A stretch of 64,000 nucleotides of DNA from Bryum argenteum (lineage: Eukaryota; Streptophyta; Bryopsida; Bryales; Bryaceae), in NCBI GenBank assembly GCA_037043015.1, contig CM073322.1, positions 20,736,364 to 20,800,363 on the forward strand, in the 5' to 3' direction. The notes below the pieces were generated by a model. The model was not told the DNA's origin and ran no database searches. It saw only the letters and a list, made by a program, of their open reading frames with translations. This document shows positions 1-11,259 of this stretch, in pieces. A program made the translations under genes and the position numbers. The first letter of the stretch is position 1, and every line of letters begins with the position of its first letter.

Positions 1-513
1 ATGGCGATGAGTTGGGGCATGAGAACCAGAGCTGCGGCAGCGGCAGCGGCAGCGGTGATAATGGTGGTGACAGTGCTAGCAGGGCAATGTGACGCGCACA
101 GCTTCAACATAACGAACGCCTGCAACAGGACCATCACACTGTCCACGGGAGCGGGCAATTGGAGCATCGGAGCAGGGACAACAGTGAACATCAGCACACC
201 GCCAGCGATGTTCTTCACGCGCATTGTGAATGTCACGCTCCCTGCCGTCAACGTGCTCATCACTGTGGGCGTTCCCGGAGGAATCGTGCTGTTCATCGAC
301 AAGCTCACTGGATTGCAGAAGCTGGTGATCGGGTGCAGCGGCACTCCTGGCACCTGCGTTACACTGACTGTTACTTTTGTGATTCTGCCGTGGTTGCCGT
401 CTGTTACTGTTTCGCTCGGCCAGATCTGCCCTCTCGAGCTGCCGCCGCTGCCGTCCATTCCGCCCATGTCTCTGCCTCCCCTGTCTGCGGTATCGCTGCC
501 GCCCATTTCGTAG
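1..513 (+). CDS. Small secreted Pro-rich protein, function unknown
   Basis: This is an uninterrupted 170-residue frame that starts at the first base of the window, so an upstream exon cannot be excluded. The N-terminus has a short basic stretch, an Ala-rich hydrophobic run and a likely cleavage site near residues 28-33 (AGQCDA), which is a classical signal peptide. The mature part begins HSFNITNACNRTITL, contains several N-x-S/T sequons and a few Cys residues, and ends in a Pro-rich tail (PPLPSIPPMSLPP). The FNITNAC start faintly recalls the N-terminus of thaumatin-like proteins, but the family Cys pattern is missing, so I do not assign it. An AATAAA-type signal lies at about 555-560, just after the stop. 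It is probably an apoplastic or cell-wall protein. Confidence 0.6.
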   Translation: MAMSWGMRTRAAAAAAAAVIMVVTVLAGQCDAHSFNITNACNRTITLSTGAGNWSIGAGTTVNISTPPAMFFTRIVNVTLPAVNVLITVGVPGGIVLFIDKLTGLQKLVIGCSGTPGTCVTLTVTFVILPWLPSVTVSLGQICPLELPPLPSIPPMSLPPLSAVSLPPIS

Positions 514-1890
514 GTGTGTGCATGCTTCCGCTGCAGCTGAAGCTGTTCAAGCTTGAATAAAGAAGCAACCGTAACCATTGAGTATGACACGATTGTGTGA
601 TGGCACAAAGTTTATGGAATCAACACGAGTCTGAATAATTTTCTCTCATTTTTTCTTGCTTCACATCGGTTCTGATTCGCTTCCTGTTTAGATCAGTATG
701 GAACGCATTTTACTCACGGCATTGGTGCATTGGAGATGATCGTTGCAAAGATAAACGAACCTTAAAATTTGTAACCTTGTTCTTTGACGATGGGAACATT
801 CGAAAATTATAAGCTTTGGAACATCCCGGAACCAATAATAATTTCCACCACCCGATCGAGCTTTTCCCTCAATACTAACATGAGTACGTTTCTTTCACAC
901 TAGCAACATACATATCAGCGTTTATAAAATTCATAGAAACGTACTTGAATCTATTTTCGATTTTAATCTCAAACCCAGATTACCAATCAGATCTCTGTTG
1001 TTGTAGTATCCTCAATCCACATGAGGAAGCCAATTCTTCAACTGGATTCATTAATCACCCGATTAACAGCAGGACCCGGTAACAGCATTTAGGTTTCAAA
1101 AGAATAATCTGATACCAGATTTGCAGAGTGTATGTATGTTACTATCAACATGCATCCAGCCCTAATTGCAATTCGGATAGAAGACTCAAATTTCTAGCTA
1201 TTGCAGCACGACAACCTTTTTGTGAAATCTGAAATGTGAAATGCAAAGAGAGCTTCAGGTGTATTTTCTATTCTTGGGTTTGATAGACGAAATCTTTCAA
1301 CAACATGCTTGCAGATAGAAGTTTTGATAAGGTACCATTTCAAGGTGCAATTATTCTGAATTTTCATGTTTATCAGTCCGGGTGCAACTCAAATGCAATC
1401 AAAACTGAATCCCCTAACCATGCCAGTGTTTTCAAGTCGGAGCAAGAATCAAACTCCTGCACAATTCCTACTGTTTTCTATCAACCAAAAATCAGAGTTG
1501 AACACAAGTCACGTATGTGGGGTCAGAAGCATTTGTCAAACCGCAAGAACAATGATCTTTCTTCACCTGACTTGCTATCTGTAAACAACTTTTTTCAACA
1601 TCGAAAAGTCTCACCTTCGAAGCACTCTTGAAAGTCTTTCCGTGCATGTTGAAATTAATATATGGACTCTGGCAACAGTTTCATTATCATGCTATTTGGG
1701 AACCGCGTCTTAGCTCGAAGCGTAATGTAGAAAAAATCGGACATATTTTACAATATGCTCTTTCCATTCCAGGAGTACTTGCCAATATTACAAAATTCAC
1801 TACATTGCCATAGCTAACTCACAGGCCCATTCTACAAAATACAGCTACATACATGATGTGGTCAAAGAATCAAGTTCTCAACATCATAAT
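514..1890. other. Intergenic stretch, no gene seen
   Basis: The first ~50 bases are the 3' UTR of the upstream gene, including AATAAA. The rest is AT-rich. The frames at 1305-1631 and 1366-1584 have no recognisable protein character. The last part (about 1800-1890) is probably the 3' UTR of the minus-strand gene that ends at 1891. Confidence 0.5.
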
Positions 1891-2673
1891 TTACTTGCCC
1901 TTGGGCATCACGTTGGCGAAGCTGGCCTTGGCAGCGGCCAAGTTCTCCTTCGCCTTCGTCACGGCGGCGTCGGCAACGTTCTGCACGTTCGAAGCTCCAG
2001 CCGACCCAGCCCTGCATCATCACAAGTCCCATTGATCAACACCAAAGCATCCGGAAGCAACAAAACCGTATTTAATATATTATACATTGCTAACCATGGA
2101 TCGATAGGAAAGGAGCTATGCATAGATTGATTGAAGAAGCCATGGCGAATGGGGTATGAGAGGAGCTTACTGCTTAGCGGTGGCTCCGGCCTTCTGCACA
2201 CCCTCAGAGAATCTGGCAGGAGAGTCATTCTTTGTGAGGCTGTCAGCGGCGTTCAACAACTGGTCGGCCTTCTGTGCAGTCTGGGAAGCGCCATCGTTGC
2301 CAGGGCCGGCCACAGCAAATGCGGGCATGCCAGAGACTAGGATCGCTCCTGCAGCCAACAGGCTCACGAGCGCCTGCTTGCCTGAGACCTTCGACTCCTG
2401 CACCACAAGAAAGAAAACCAGGTAAGCTACATCGATCACCTAACCAACTGATCAGATACGCTAGATCGATCACTAAGAAAATACCCGGTCCACCATCAGG
2501 GAAGGGGAAGCACGTCTAACCTCGGAAGAGCTAGCGCGCACGGTGACGGCGCCAGACCTCTTGATGGGTGCGAACCGGACGGAGCTGAATGCAGCGACCT
2601 TTGACGACCTGCAGGACTCCAAGAGCGAGGAGGGCGCGACGATGGAGCTTGCGACTGTGGTGGTGGACGCCAT
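1891..2673 (-). CDS. Plastid-targeted, thylakoid-lumen-type small protein (3 exons)
   Basis: On the minus strand I join exons 2673-2521, 2397-2171 and 2011-1891. All junctions are GT-AG with phase preserved, giving 166 residues. Residues 1-50 are Ser/Ala/Arg-rich without acids (MASTTTVASSIVAPSSLLES and on), typical of a chloroplast transit peptide. They are followed by a hydrophobic span ending in PAFA, which matches a thylakoid-processing A-x-A site. There is no twin-arginine, so Sec-type or spontaneous transfer is more likely. The mature part (VAGPGNDGASQTAQ and on, ending NVMPKGK) is about 90 residues, Ala/Lys-rich and predicted helical. It does not match PsaN, PsbTn or any lumenal protein I know. 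The high GC of the exons contrasts with the AT-rich surroundings and supports a real gene. Confidence 0.75.
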
Positions 2674-4209
2674 TGCAAAGAGAATGTACGATTGCAGAGG
2701 ATTGAAGGATTGATGGATTGTTGGGGGCGTGATGGAATGGAATGAGATAGTAGGAGGGTTGCTGGGTGATACATTTAAAGGAGGGATCGGGCCGACTTGG
2801 CGGAAGCTAGGGTGCTGCCACTTGGGCTCGATTCATAGATTGGGAGGATTGCATGGAGGATTGGATAAAGTGGCACCCGGGGTACGTGGCGGACGGACTC
2901 CTTGCATGCAGGTGTCGACCTCGGATTGAGCCGATCGGGTGGGCCGCAGAATGCGTTCGTGCTTTTCAGTTCGATCTCGACTCGAGTGCCAGTCGATCTG
3001 CAGCCTCGATCGATCGATCCATTCTCATCGATCATCCGATTGAAGCGCTTGCCTCGGTCCCTGCACCAATCGTCTGGACACCCAAAACCCATTTCCTTAC
3101 AGCGTGCTCTCGTACTGCATCTTCGTGAGGTATCTTCGCCTTCTAGTACACCACCACCAGGCTATCTTGTATCTTGTACTACATCTTCTTCGTGAGATTT
3201 CGAGGACTTTGATCACGACATGATGTTATTGTTAATGTATATTGACTGTCAATATTGTCTCTAAGTAACTTGGTTCAATGTGATCGTTTTTCTAGTAGGA
3301 TGCAAGCTCGTGGCAAGATAGGAATGGCGAAGTGTGATGAGGGCTAGAAATTGATCCCTTACTTATCTTATCAACCATGTGAGGTTAATGTGAAATTTTA
3401 CATGTGGGTTTTACTATCCACTGTAAATTGCCTGCATGGGCATTAATTCATTAGAGGCCTGGAGTCCTGGGGGAGTTCCACGGGGGGCAAGGGGCGTGCA
3501 CGGCTTGGAGGGATTTATCCCATACTGTTTGGAGCCGCTTCCTCTCCCTAAAAAGTATAAGAGAGTTGGGGGCAAGGCTAGACGGAATGATATTTCAATT
3601 TTAAATGCACTCCAGGTCCCTCTGGCACTCCCTCAAGGGGGTCCATGTGGCAAAACACGCCCCCACAAGCTTCATCTTGTTAATTATATAATTCGAAAAT
3701 ATAGCCAGTGACACTATACACCTTGAGTGCCTACTACATACTATACTAATCATATAGTATAGTATATGATTGGTATTTGTTTTACAAAGTTTATAAAATT
3801 GAAGTTCAAGAATTTCAGAAAACACGATGATCCCAATTGAAAAGGTCTCCACCATGCTTTGCACTTCTATATAAAAATAGTAATGTACTTGGTCACTTCC
3901 TAAGTGAATGTGAGATGTAGATAGATTTTGGGCCATGATTTCCTTTACTTCTTCATCACTTACGAGTGCATATTTGGTATGACTATATTAGATGAGTAGA
4001 CCTTAAATGGGCAATTTTGTTATATTGAGACTTTTTGACCAAAAAGAGATATTTTTTATAGAAGAATGTATGAACAAAAGTTACAATTTGAGATAAAATT
4101 ACAGTTGAGATTGCTAAATGTCTCAATTTAACAAAATTTGTCAATACAAGTTGCACAGTCGACGCAAGCTTGCGTTTACTATACTATCCATATACTCAGA
4201 CAACATATG
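2674..4209. other. Upstream region of the minus-strand gene and intergenic DNA
   Basis: About 2674-3190 is GC-rich and probably holds the promoter and 5' leader of the lumen-type gene, including GATC-rich runs near 3005-3035. About 3450-3680 is a G/C-rich patch in otherwise AT-rich DNA and could be an eroded repeat. No gene is supported here. Confidence 0.4.
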
Positions 4210-4525
4210 CACTGTGTAAGTGTTGTTACTTAGTGTTACGTGAAGATTAGCGTTCTTTACCAAAAGTTACCCATTACACTATATCTAAATTTTTTCAAGA
4301 TTAGTGATCACTTTGGGCTGCCTTTGCATTCACTGTTGCTTGTCTTCTCTTCCACTCACCAATTGCATCGATTCCAATACAATTCTTCCACTTGCAAAAA
4401 ACTTTACATGTTCTCACATTTAGTGTTATATTTTTGAGTGTTGCAACACTATGGTGACGTGTGACATGTAGTGGTATGGTTTGTAATTAACAATTGTAAC
4501 ACTAATCAACAACTCTTGTGTAGTG
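4210..4525. mobile_element. MITE with CACTRYRYAAG termini, copy 1
   Basis: The left end (CACTGTGTAAGTGTTGTTAC) and the reverse complement of the right end (CACTACACAAGAGTTGTTGA) form an imperfect terminal inverted repeat of about 30 bp around a ~316-bp AT-rich body. A second member with nearly the same right end lies at 39886-40198. The element has no coding capacity. The CACT start recalls CACTA elements, but I see no clear 3-bp target duplication. Confidence 0.55.
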
Positions 4526-5071
4526 AATATTCGAAAAATATTCGAAAGCCAAATAACTGATTTCAAATCGACCGCAATCAAGACCACAATCAAGGAGCAA
4601 CATTTGGATGAATGAAGATCGACGCCTTTAGATGAAGCTCACGAACGTTCATCCTGAGCACACTGAACGAAATCCGCTTCAGAGCCGACTGCTCTCTGAA
4701 GCTCTCGACACTCAAGCTCACAATAATCTAGGCAGCACTGCAGCACGCCCCCGGCCACGATTCCGCTACGATCTAGCCCAAAACCCACCATCAAATCTTT
4801 CAAAAGCCCGTTCAAAATTTGCACTTTGTAGCAGATTGTCAGAGTTACGTTCAGTTTTCTTCTCTTATGATTCAATTGTGGGCAATCATGCATTATTGAC
4901 GACAGTAGTAGTTCTCTTCTAGCTGCTGCCTTGAAGGGATGAGCACTCTAGTAGTTCGCAGCCACACTCCGATGATTCTCTCGGTTATCCAGCCTCTAGA
5001 TTTGAGAGTACCTACACGACAATACGGGCTCCATACATACAGCGAGAATTAGGGCTTGCGATCGAGAATGA
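4526..5071. other. Leader/promoter region of the following gene
   Basis: This is moderately GC-rich DNA before the start at 5072. The frames at 4632-4922 (+) and 4639-4893 (-) overlap each other and show no protein family. I read it as promoter plus 5' UTR. Confidence 0.4.
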
Positions 5072-7273
5072 ATGGCGCTCGCTCGCAGGGTGCGATGCTC
5101 CTGCAAGCATGCCACTCTGGTCGTTTGTTCTGCCAATTTCTTGATGGTGTTGTATATTTTACATTGCCTACTTGTTCCCTTTTATGTACCCGCCTCCGAA
5201 TTGCCTCTCGTGCTCACTCGCCAACCTGATGGTAAGGTTCTTGACAACATGAGTCTTGCTTTAGGTCAAATTCGGCTTTTGCGTCTGATATTTAGGGCAA
5301 ATCTAGTACTAAGAACTGTGAGTTGCAGGTACTCTTGTGCCACTAATGAAGGTGGACTTGCAAGAGCAGACGAAGATTGCAAGAGAGGCCAACAAGCTTG
5401 CCCGACTTTCGGCGAAGCCAATCAAACTTATTGGAAGAGTAAGATTGGCATGCCTTTCAAACCATTAAACATTTATTTTATACATGTGCACTCATTTTGT
5501 ACAAACAGAATGTCCAATCTGGCGTTTTAGTGTAATCAACACTTCATGGTAGAGTATGTACCTAGGATGAAATGCCTTCTTCAAAATGATCAAATCTCAC
5601 CGGGGCCTCGTCTGGGTACTTTGGGTTTGAGCGATAAAATTCTCGAGCAGCAGGCATTTTGCATTCTCTACAAGTGTGTAAGTGATATGCGCTCGTCTTG
5701 TCAGGTGAAAGAGATACAAGAAGAGGCTCTTGTACAGGATGTTAGTTCTGTCAGTGATAAGCAAACTCAGCAGCGGCAAAGTGAGATTTCCAAGCGCATC
5801 ACTGGACTCAAGTTTCAAGGTAGGAAAACCTTTGACGCTGTTAGTAGTCTTTTTATCTTGTATCTAACATCATTGTGTATCTAGAGACTGTAGTTCATGA
5901 ATGTTGTACAGTCAAGGTCGATAATGCAAGCGAAATATTCAAATGTTTTGTATCAAGCAGGTTTAGACAAATGGAGGAGGGAAAAACTCAAACACGCTCA
6001 GAGCCGGGAAGCAGCGTTGTTAAAGACTCAAGAAAAAGGTTGATCATTTGTTGGATATCAGTGACTGTTGCATAAATATGACGATTGCCTGCATTGCATG
6101 CCTGCTTTACAATCCAGATTATTTACATAGACGCCGGTGGGCCGGAAACATCGTGATAGGGTTCTGTAGCATCCCACTCATACATGTTGATTTTGCGAGC
6201 TGCTGAATTGCTGGTGCTGTAGCTTCCAAAGATATTAAGGGTGGTCAGTCATTGTGAATCTCATTGTTGTGCTGCAGACAAGGCACCTGTCGAGGAAGAA
6301 CTGATGCCTGATGAGGTGGTTAATGTTCTTGACCAAAGCGAAGGCAGCGGTAAATTGCAAGATGGAGCGGAAGTCGGTAAGCTACTTATATAGTTCTGAA
6401 ACAACTGAACCTTGCTTTCGAAATCTTTCCATCTTCATCAGAAAACATAAAATTGAAAATAAAAGATGAGGGAAAGGATGATATATGCAACCCGTTCAGT
6501 GTTTTAACACCATTAGACGAAACTCCAGCCAAGATCCTCAATTCTTATTTCCCAGTGCACGATTCGATTGAATGGAAGTCGATCGACGGAGGACCGAAAT
6601 CTAACTTGTACTAAGTTGCATCAACAAGTGATGTCTGCTGTGTTTTTTTATCATCTTTGCTGTGTGTGTGCTTTACTGATTCCGCTCCGCATTGGAGGTA
6701 CGGTGCAGAGGATGGGATTATTCCTGGAAGACTAGTGCCTGAAATTTGTCACGCAGAGGCGCACACCGACTATGGTGGCACGGCAGTGCGATGGGGACCC
6801 CATCATCATGTGGAAAGTGCAGCTGATTGTTGTGAAGCATGCTTGAAGCAAGCTCGAACTGCCAAAAAAGGTGAGAAGCGGTGTAATGTTTGGGTGTTCT
6901 GCCCAGCGGAAGGAGGCTGCTTCTCTCCTGACATTTATGAGCACAAGCACCAAGAATGCTGGCTCAAACAGGTAACTATCATATCATATCATCCAATTCC
7001 TCGATTGCTTTAATTTTCATACTAACAATTTACTGCACAACCTCATTGGATTGTTTGTTGTTTTCTTGCAAGTCTGTCAGTACATAGTTGTTACCTTATT
7101 AAACAGGAAACTAGTATCTAATCTTGCCTTTGACTGATTATTGGTATATTTCTGAGATGCAGGCAGATGTATTGGAAGTCAACTTCAAGGGACATTATGA
7201 TGCAGAATACCGGCGTGCACATCCGACTGCCCCTGTAATTGTGCCCTGGGTGTCTGGATTAATTCAATCGTAG
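5072..7273 (+). CDS. Membrane-anchored Cys-rich (PAN/apple-like) plant protein, 8 exons
   Basis: Exons are 5072-5231, 5329-5438, 5705-5819, 5961-6038, 6278-6376, 6442-6607, 6698-6971 and 7163-7273. They total 1113 nt (370 residues) with consistent phases. Residues ~17-40 form one hydrophobic signal-anchor, followed by a Gln/Lys/Glu-rich, probably coiled-coil stem. The conserved C-terminal half contains YGAEDGIIPGRLVPEICHAE, then a Cys-rich module with a CC pair and five more Cys (ADCCEACL, CNVWVFCP, GGCFSPD, ECWLK), and ends VPWVSGLIQS. This matches a plant-conserved uncharacterised family with an apple/PAN-like Cys pattern, as I remember it. The topology suggests a secretory-pathway type II membrane protein. 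The donor after exon 6 (GTACTAAG) is unusual but is the only one that keeps the frame. Function is unknown. Confidence 0.8.
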
Positions 7274-7330
7274 CTTACTAAGATTCTTTCTGTGCACAAT
7301 CTTGAGCTTTAGTAAACCCTAAACCCTAAA

Positions 7331-7429
7331 TACTACACGAACCTGAGCATGTTCTTTGAAGCGGGTGTTTCCTTCGAGAGGTTGGAGGAGGCTGCCAATG
7401 AGTTGGGATACCGATACCGGGTGGAAGCC
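7331..7429 (+). pseudogene. Orphan coding-like fragment beside the minisatellite
   Basis: A 33-codon open stretch reads YYTNLSMFFEAGVSF and continues ERLEEAANELGYRYRVEA. It has amphipathic, well-formed protein character and higher GC than its surroundings. It lies just after TAAACCCTAAACCCTAAA (about 7314-7330) and breaks off exactly where the 40-bp repeat begins. It lacks a start and a stop of its own. It looks like a piece of an exon from some enzyme that I cannot name. Confidence 0.35.
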
Positions 7430-7430
7430 A

Positions 7431-7830
7431 ATTTTCTCCATGTCAAATTTTTGGTATCATATTGAATAGCTTTTTCTCCATGTCAAAGTTTTGGTATCAT
7501 ATTGAATAGGTTTTTCTCCATGTCAAATTTTTGGTATCATATTGAATAGGTTTTTCTCCATGTCAAATTTTTGGTATCATATTAAATAGGCCTTTCTCCA
7601 TGTCAAATTTTTGGTATCATATTAAATAGGTTTTTCTCCATGTCAAAATTTGGGTATCATATTAAATAGGTTTTTCTCCATGTCAAATTTTTGGTATCAT
7701 ATTAAATAGGTTTTTCTCCATGTCAAAATTTGGGTATCATATTAAATAGGTTTTTCTCCATGTCAAATTTTTGGTATCATATTAAATAGGTTTTTCTCCA
7801 TGTCAAATTTTTGGTATCATATTGAATAGG
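7431..7830. repeat. 40-bp minisatellite, exactly 10 units
   Basis: The unit TTTTTCTCCATGTCAAATTT + TTGGTATCATATTGAATAGG repeats ten times over 400 bp. Variants are few: ATTGAAT/ATTAAAT, AAATTTTT/AAAATTTG and one CC for TT. Spacing stays exactly 40 bp. The order of variants suggests local amplification of two-unit blocks in the middle. Confidence 0.95.
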
Positions 7831-9954
7831 GTTGTAATTTCTTTGAATGTTGTGAACTTGTACAACCTAAAAAGTGTTCTTCATATGCAATTTTGAAAGG
7901 ACCATGGTAATGGTCTATTACTTTTCGTTCATGTTCGAGCGGTATTGGGGGGCTGGAAGTTATAATTTCAACTCTTCGAAAGTCTGTGTTACATGATGGG
8001 TGATTCCTAGTTGATTGAAAGTTGGTGAAACGCAAGAAAGAACTGCATATTAGGTAAGTTGTCTTAGACTTAAATAAATGAAACACTTTTGGTGCTTAGT
8101 GACAAAATATAGTGTCACACATGATTACATTGTAAACAATGTAGACATTAATTTTTGTCAAATCTTACTATACCAAACATTATGTCAATACTTGATCATT
8201 GCATGCTGACTGTTTTGGAATACAAGATGTGGAATCTCTTAACATTCCCTCTTTATCATTGTTAAGATTTATCATATAAATGTTCATTTGTACATGCTTT
8301 TTTACTTATGAAGTTTCGACAAAGATTTTGTGATTCGGAAAGTGCATATATGACCAAAGTTCCCTCTATGCCCATTTTTTGGCATAAAGTGTTTGGGCTA
8401 ATATCCAAATCCAAGAACCCTTTCTAGTCAATTAAATTATGGAAGTTACTAATATATAGTTTGGGGTTTAGTATCTAGCACTCCTATTTGGGATTGGAAC
8501 TAGCAAGGCAACAAAGGTTGAATTAAACCATGTTGGAAACATTAAAGGTTAAGGGTTTGGCTTATATTAATTAACATAATAAAGGTGTGCTTCCCAATAG
8601 TATGCTAGTGGCTATGATTCAATCAATAACAGTCAACAAATTAGACGATTTCTTGATCCTTGTTTTATCCTTATATGACCTATTCTCTCCTAATTGTGCT
8701 ACACGGAGAATATAGAAGGGTCAAGTTCTACATTTTAAACCCACGTTAGGGATCATACATATTAATGCTATTTGTTTACACTAAACCTTTTTGATACTAC
8801 CATTCAGCGTTGGAGAATTCCTAATCAACACAACATAAATCTCTCTTGTATCCTCTCTAAATGAAATCATTAACTTAACCATGAAGGCTTCCTTATAGTT
8901 TTGAGGTTGTTTTGTGATATGAATGTTAACTTCTGAAGAGCTTTCAAACAACAATTATTCCTCAACCACGGTTCAAAAACATTGTTGTTTGGTCGTTGAG
9001 AAACATGTGCCTTTATATGATGTTCAAGGTCAAATATTTCAAAAACCTATGTTCTTTGCAACTTTTTAAACACCCAAAACGTGCCATTTAGCAAAGCCAT
9101 TTGAACATAATTAAGGTTCATTGTATTTCAAACAACTTTGTACAATATTCACAGAATTAATGAGATAAAAGAAATCCATGATGGCTTTCAACTTTTCTTA
9201 AATCACAAACACAAATTCAACGTAGAAGCTCAAACACTTCTAGTATAAGAGACTACGCAACAACCTCAAAACTCTTGAAAGTCAAAAGAGATAAATACCC
9301 TTGTTGCTTGCATTCCACTAATATATACCTCTTTGAAGTCAAATCCGTTTGATTCTATGTGTTTGAGTACTCCATTGCAATGTTGCGACCAAGCACGTGT
9401 CTTATCATGCTCATTACAAGGTGGTTTGCTTCATTACTTACTTATCTTGAACTTTGCACAATAAACACTCTATTATGATTTACTAAAAACAAAAACATAA
9501 AAAATTATCTAAAATTGTATGATTTGAAATTGTAGTACCTTCGTATCTAGAGTATAAAGCTCTATTATGTTTGTAATCTACATATACAATGAAGACTTGA
9601 TATGCTTCATAGCTCCGGATCCATGTGAAATATGACATAGTAATCACATATGTATGCTTTCGCTACCTCAAATTGTCTAGCATTAGAACATTTGCAATCT
9701 AATTTCCTCAAATGCTTCATCCAAGGGGTATTTGATGGTCACCTCTATCAAATTTATGCTTGCATGATGGCAAGCGTACACCTCCAATACATGGTTCCAA
9801 CTATACTCATATAAAATTGCACCAGATTCCAAGTAGTCGCATACGACACAAGAAGAAAATTCCTACAACTTTATCTCTTCTTTGCACTAAAGTGCCTTCT
9901 TTTCTCCTCTTCATTGCGATGCATCGTTTGCCATGACCCTAGCGGACGTTGCTA
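7831..9954. other. AT-rich intergenic DNA, no gene seen
   Basis: No frame above 100 codons and no recognisable domain on either strand. I see no clear inverted-repeat ends. It is probably old repeat-derived DNA. Confidence 0.5.
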
Positions 9955-11241
9955 GTATGCGAGCGTAGAGCGTAGAGCGGAGAGCGGTGAGCGTACATTT
10001 TCAGAATTGCGAGAGGAGATTTTTTATTATTAGTAAAACAAATACTAAAAATAAAAATAAAAATAATAAAATGAGGATATTCTTGAGAATATTTGTATAT
10101 TCCTGACCCATGACCATGGAACTTGGTATCCATTACCGTGGAATTTAGGGTAGTATAATTCAAAGAATCCTTCAAATAATGCTCAGATTGAGATTTTTGG
10201 AGCTTAATCTAAGGGAAGGTCAAATTTTGTGTCTTAGACGGTTTTATTATGTAGATAAATCAGTTGATGATTTTTATGCAAAAGTTTAGAAATTCATTAC
10301 GTTTTTTAAACCTTAAACCCTTAATGCATATTATTCTCTAAAATAATGTCAAGAAATAATGTTAAAACATGCAACACAATGTCTGTATATGGTTTAGGGG
10401 AAAAATTAACAATTATTAAATATCCTTATGTATTTGTAATTTTAGGCATACTTTTAAAAATAGAATTCCAAAATCGTGAATTTTAACAAATATTGAAAGA
10501 CTTTCATTTGGAGAATCACTTTCGACATGTGATATTAGTATTGCTATTTTGAATAGTGCCAGTGCGCTACAATTCAAACTGGAAGTCTTTTAATACGGAA
10601 AAAATGACACTAACCCCTATTATATCATTATGTGCATTAAATGATGTTGGAGCTAATATAGACCTTATTCTTTATTAAACAATATTATTAGGCCATTATG
10701 TGTTGTCCCCCTGATTATGGGCACAGTTCTTGTATATTTTCTTACCAAATATAAATCCTACATTTTGTATTCGATTTTATTTTTTTCAAATTTCCTTAAA
10801 CTTGTAAGCTTCAAATTATTATTAAGATTATCCCTTGCGAAATTGGGCATGTAACCCTCTGTGAAGAGCCTATGTCATGAAACTAAAACCCAAAATTAAA
10901 TTCTTGCCGTCACACATACAAAATGATGACGTCAGCCCTAAATTGTAACAAGTTCTTACAGTATAAGGGATATTAAATAATATTTGAATGTATTTAATTT
11001 ATAACGTCAGCCTCAATTTTTTAAAGCAAACTACTTAGGATTCATTTTATCAATACATTATATCTAAAAATCCACGGACTTAGGACCCATTTGTTTTGAA
11101 AAAAAAATTAAATTATTATTTATTAAATAATATTTTTGGTAATAGGCTATATTTCTTTTTATATTTCCACAAAATACTTTGAAAAAATTCCTCACCGCTC
11201 TCCTCTCACCGCTCTCCGCTCTCCGCTCTACGCTCACATAC
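9955..11241. mobile_element. Non-autonomous DNA transposon with GAGCG-rich inverted ends
   Basis: The left end reads GTATGCGAGCGTAGAGCGTA followed by GAGCGGAGAGCGGTGAGCG. The reverse complement of the right end reads GTATGTGAGCGTAGAGCGGA followed by more GAGCGG/GAGCGGTGAG units. The GC-rich, internally iterated termini enclose ~1.2 kb of very AT-rich DNA without coding capacity. Iterated subterminal motifs are typical of hAT- or MULE-type transposase binding sites. I see no convincing target-site duplication, so the superfamily is open. Confidence 0.6.
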
Positions 11242-11259
11242 GTGCATTCCCCAGTTTTC

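Noticed and set aside
4632-4922. Overlapping frames on both strands before the PAN-like gene
   Set aside because: No domain, no splice link to the gene at 5072; treated as leader DNA.
7312-7331. Telomere-like TAAACCCTAAACCC
   Set aside because: Only about two and a half units; common in plant gene regions and not evidence for a telomere. Similar short runs occur at 29440 and 57030.
7431-7830. Possible CRISPR-like array
   Set aside because: The 40-bp units are contiguous with no unique spacers, so this is a minisatellite in a eukaryotic genome.
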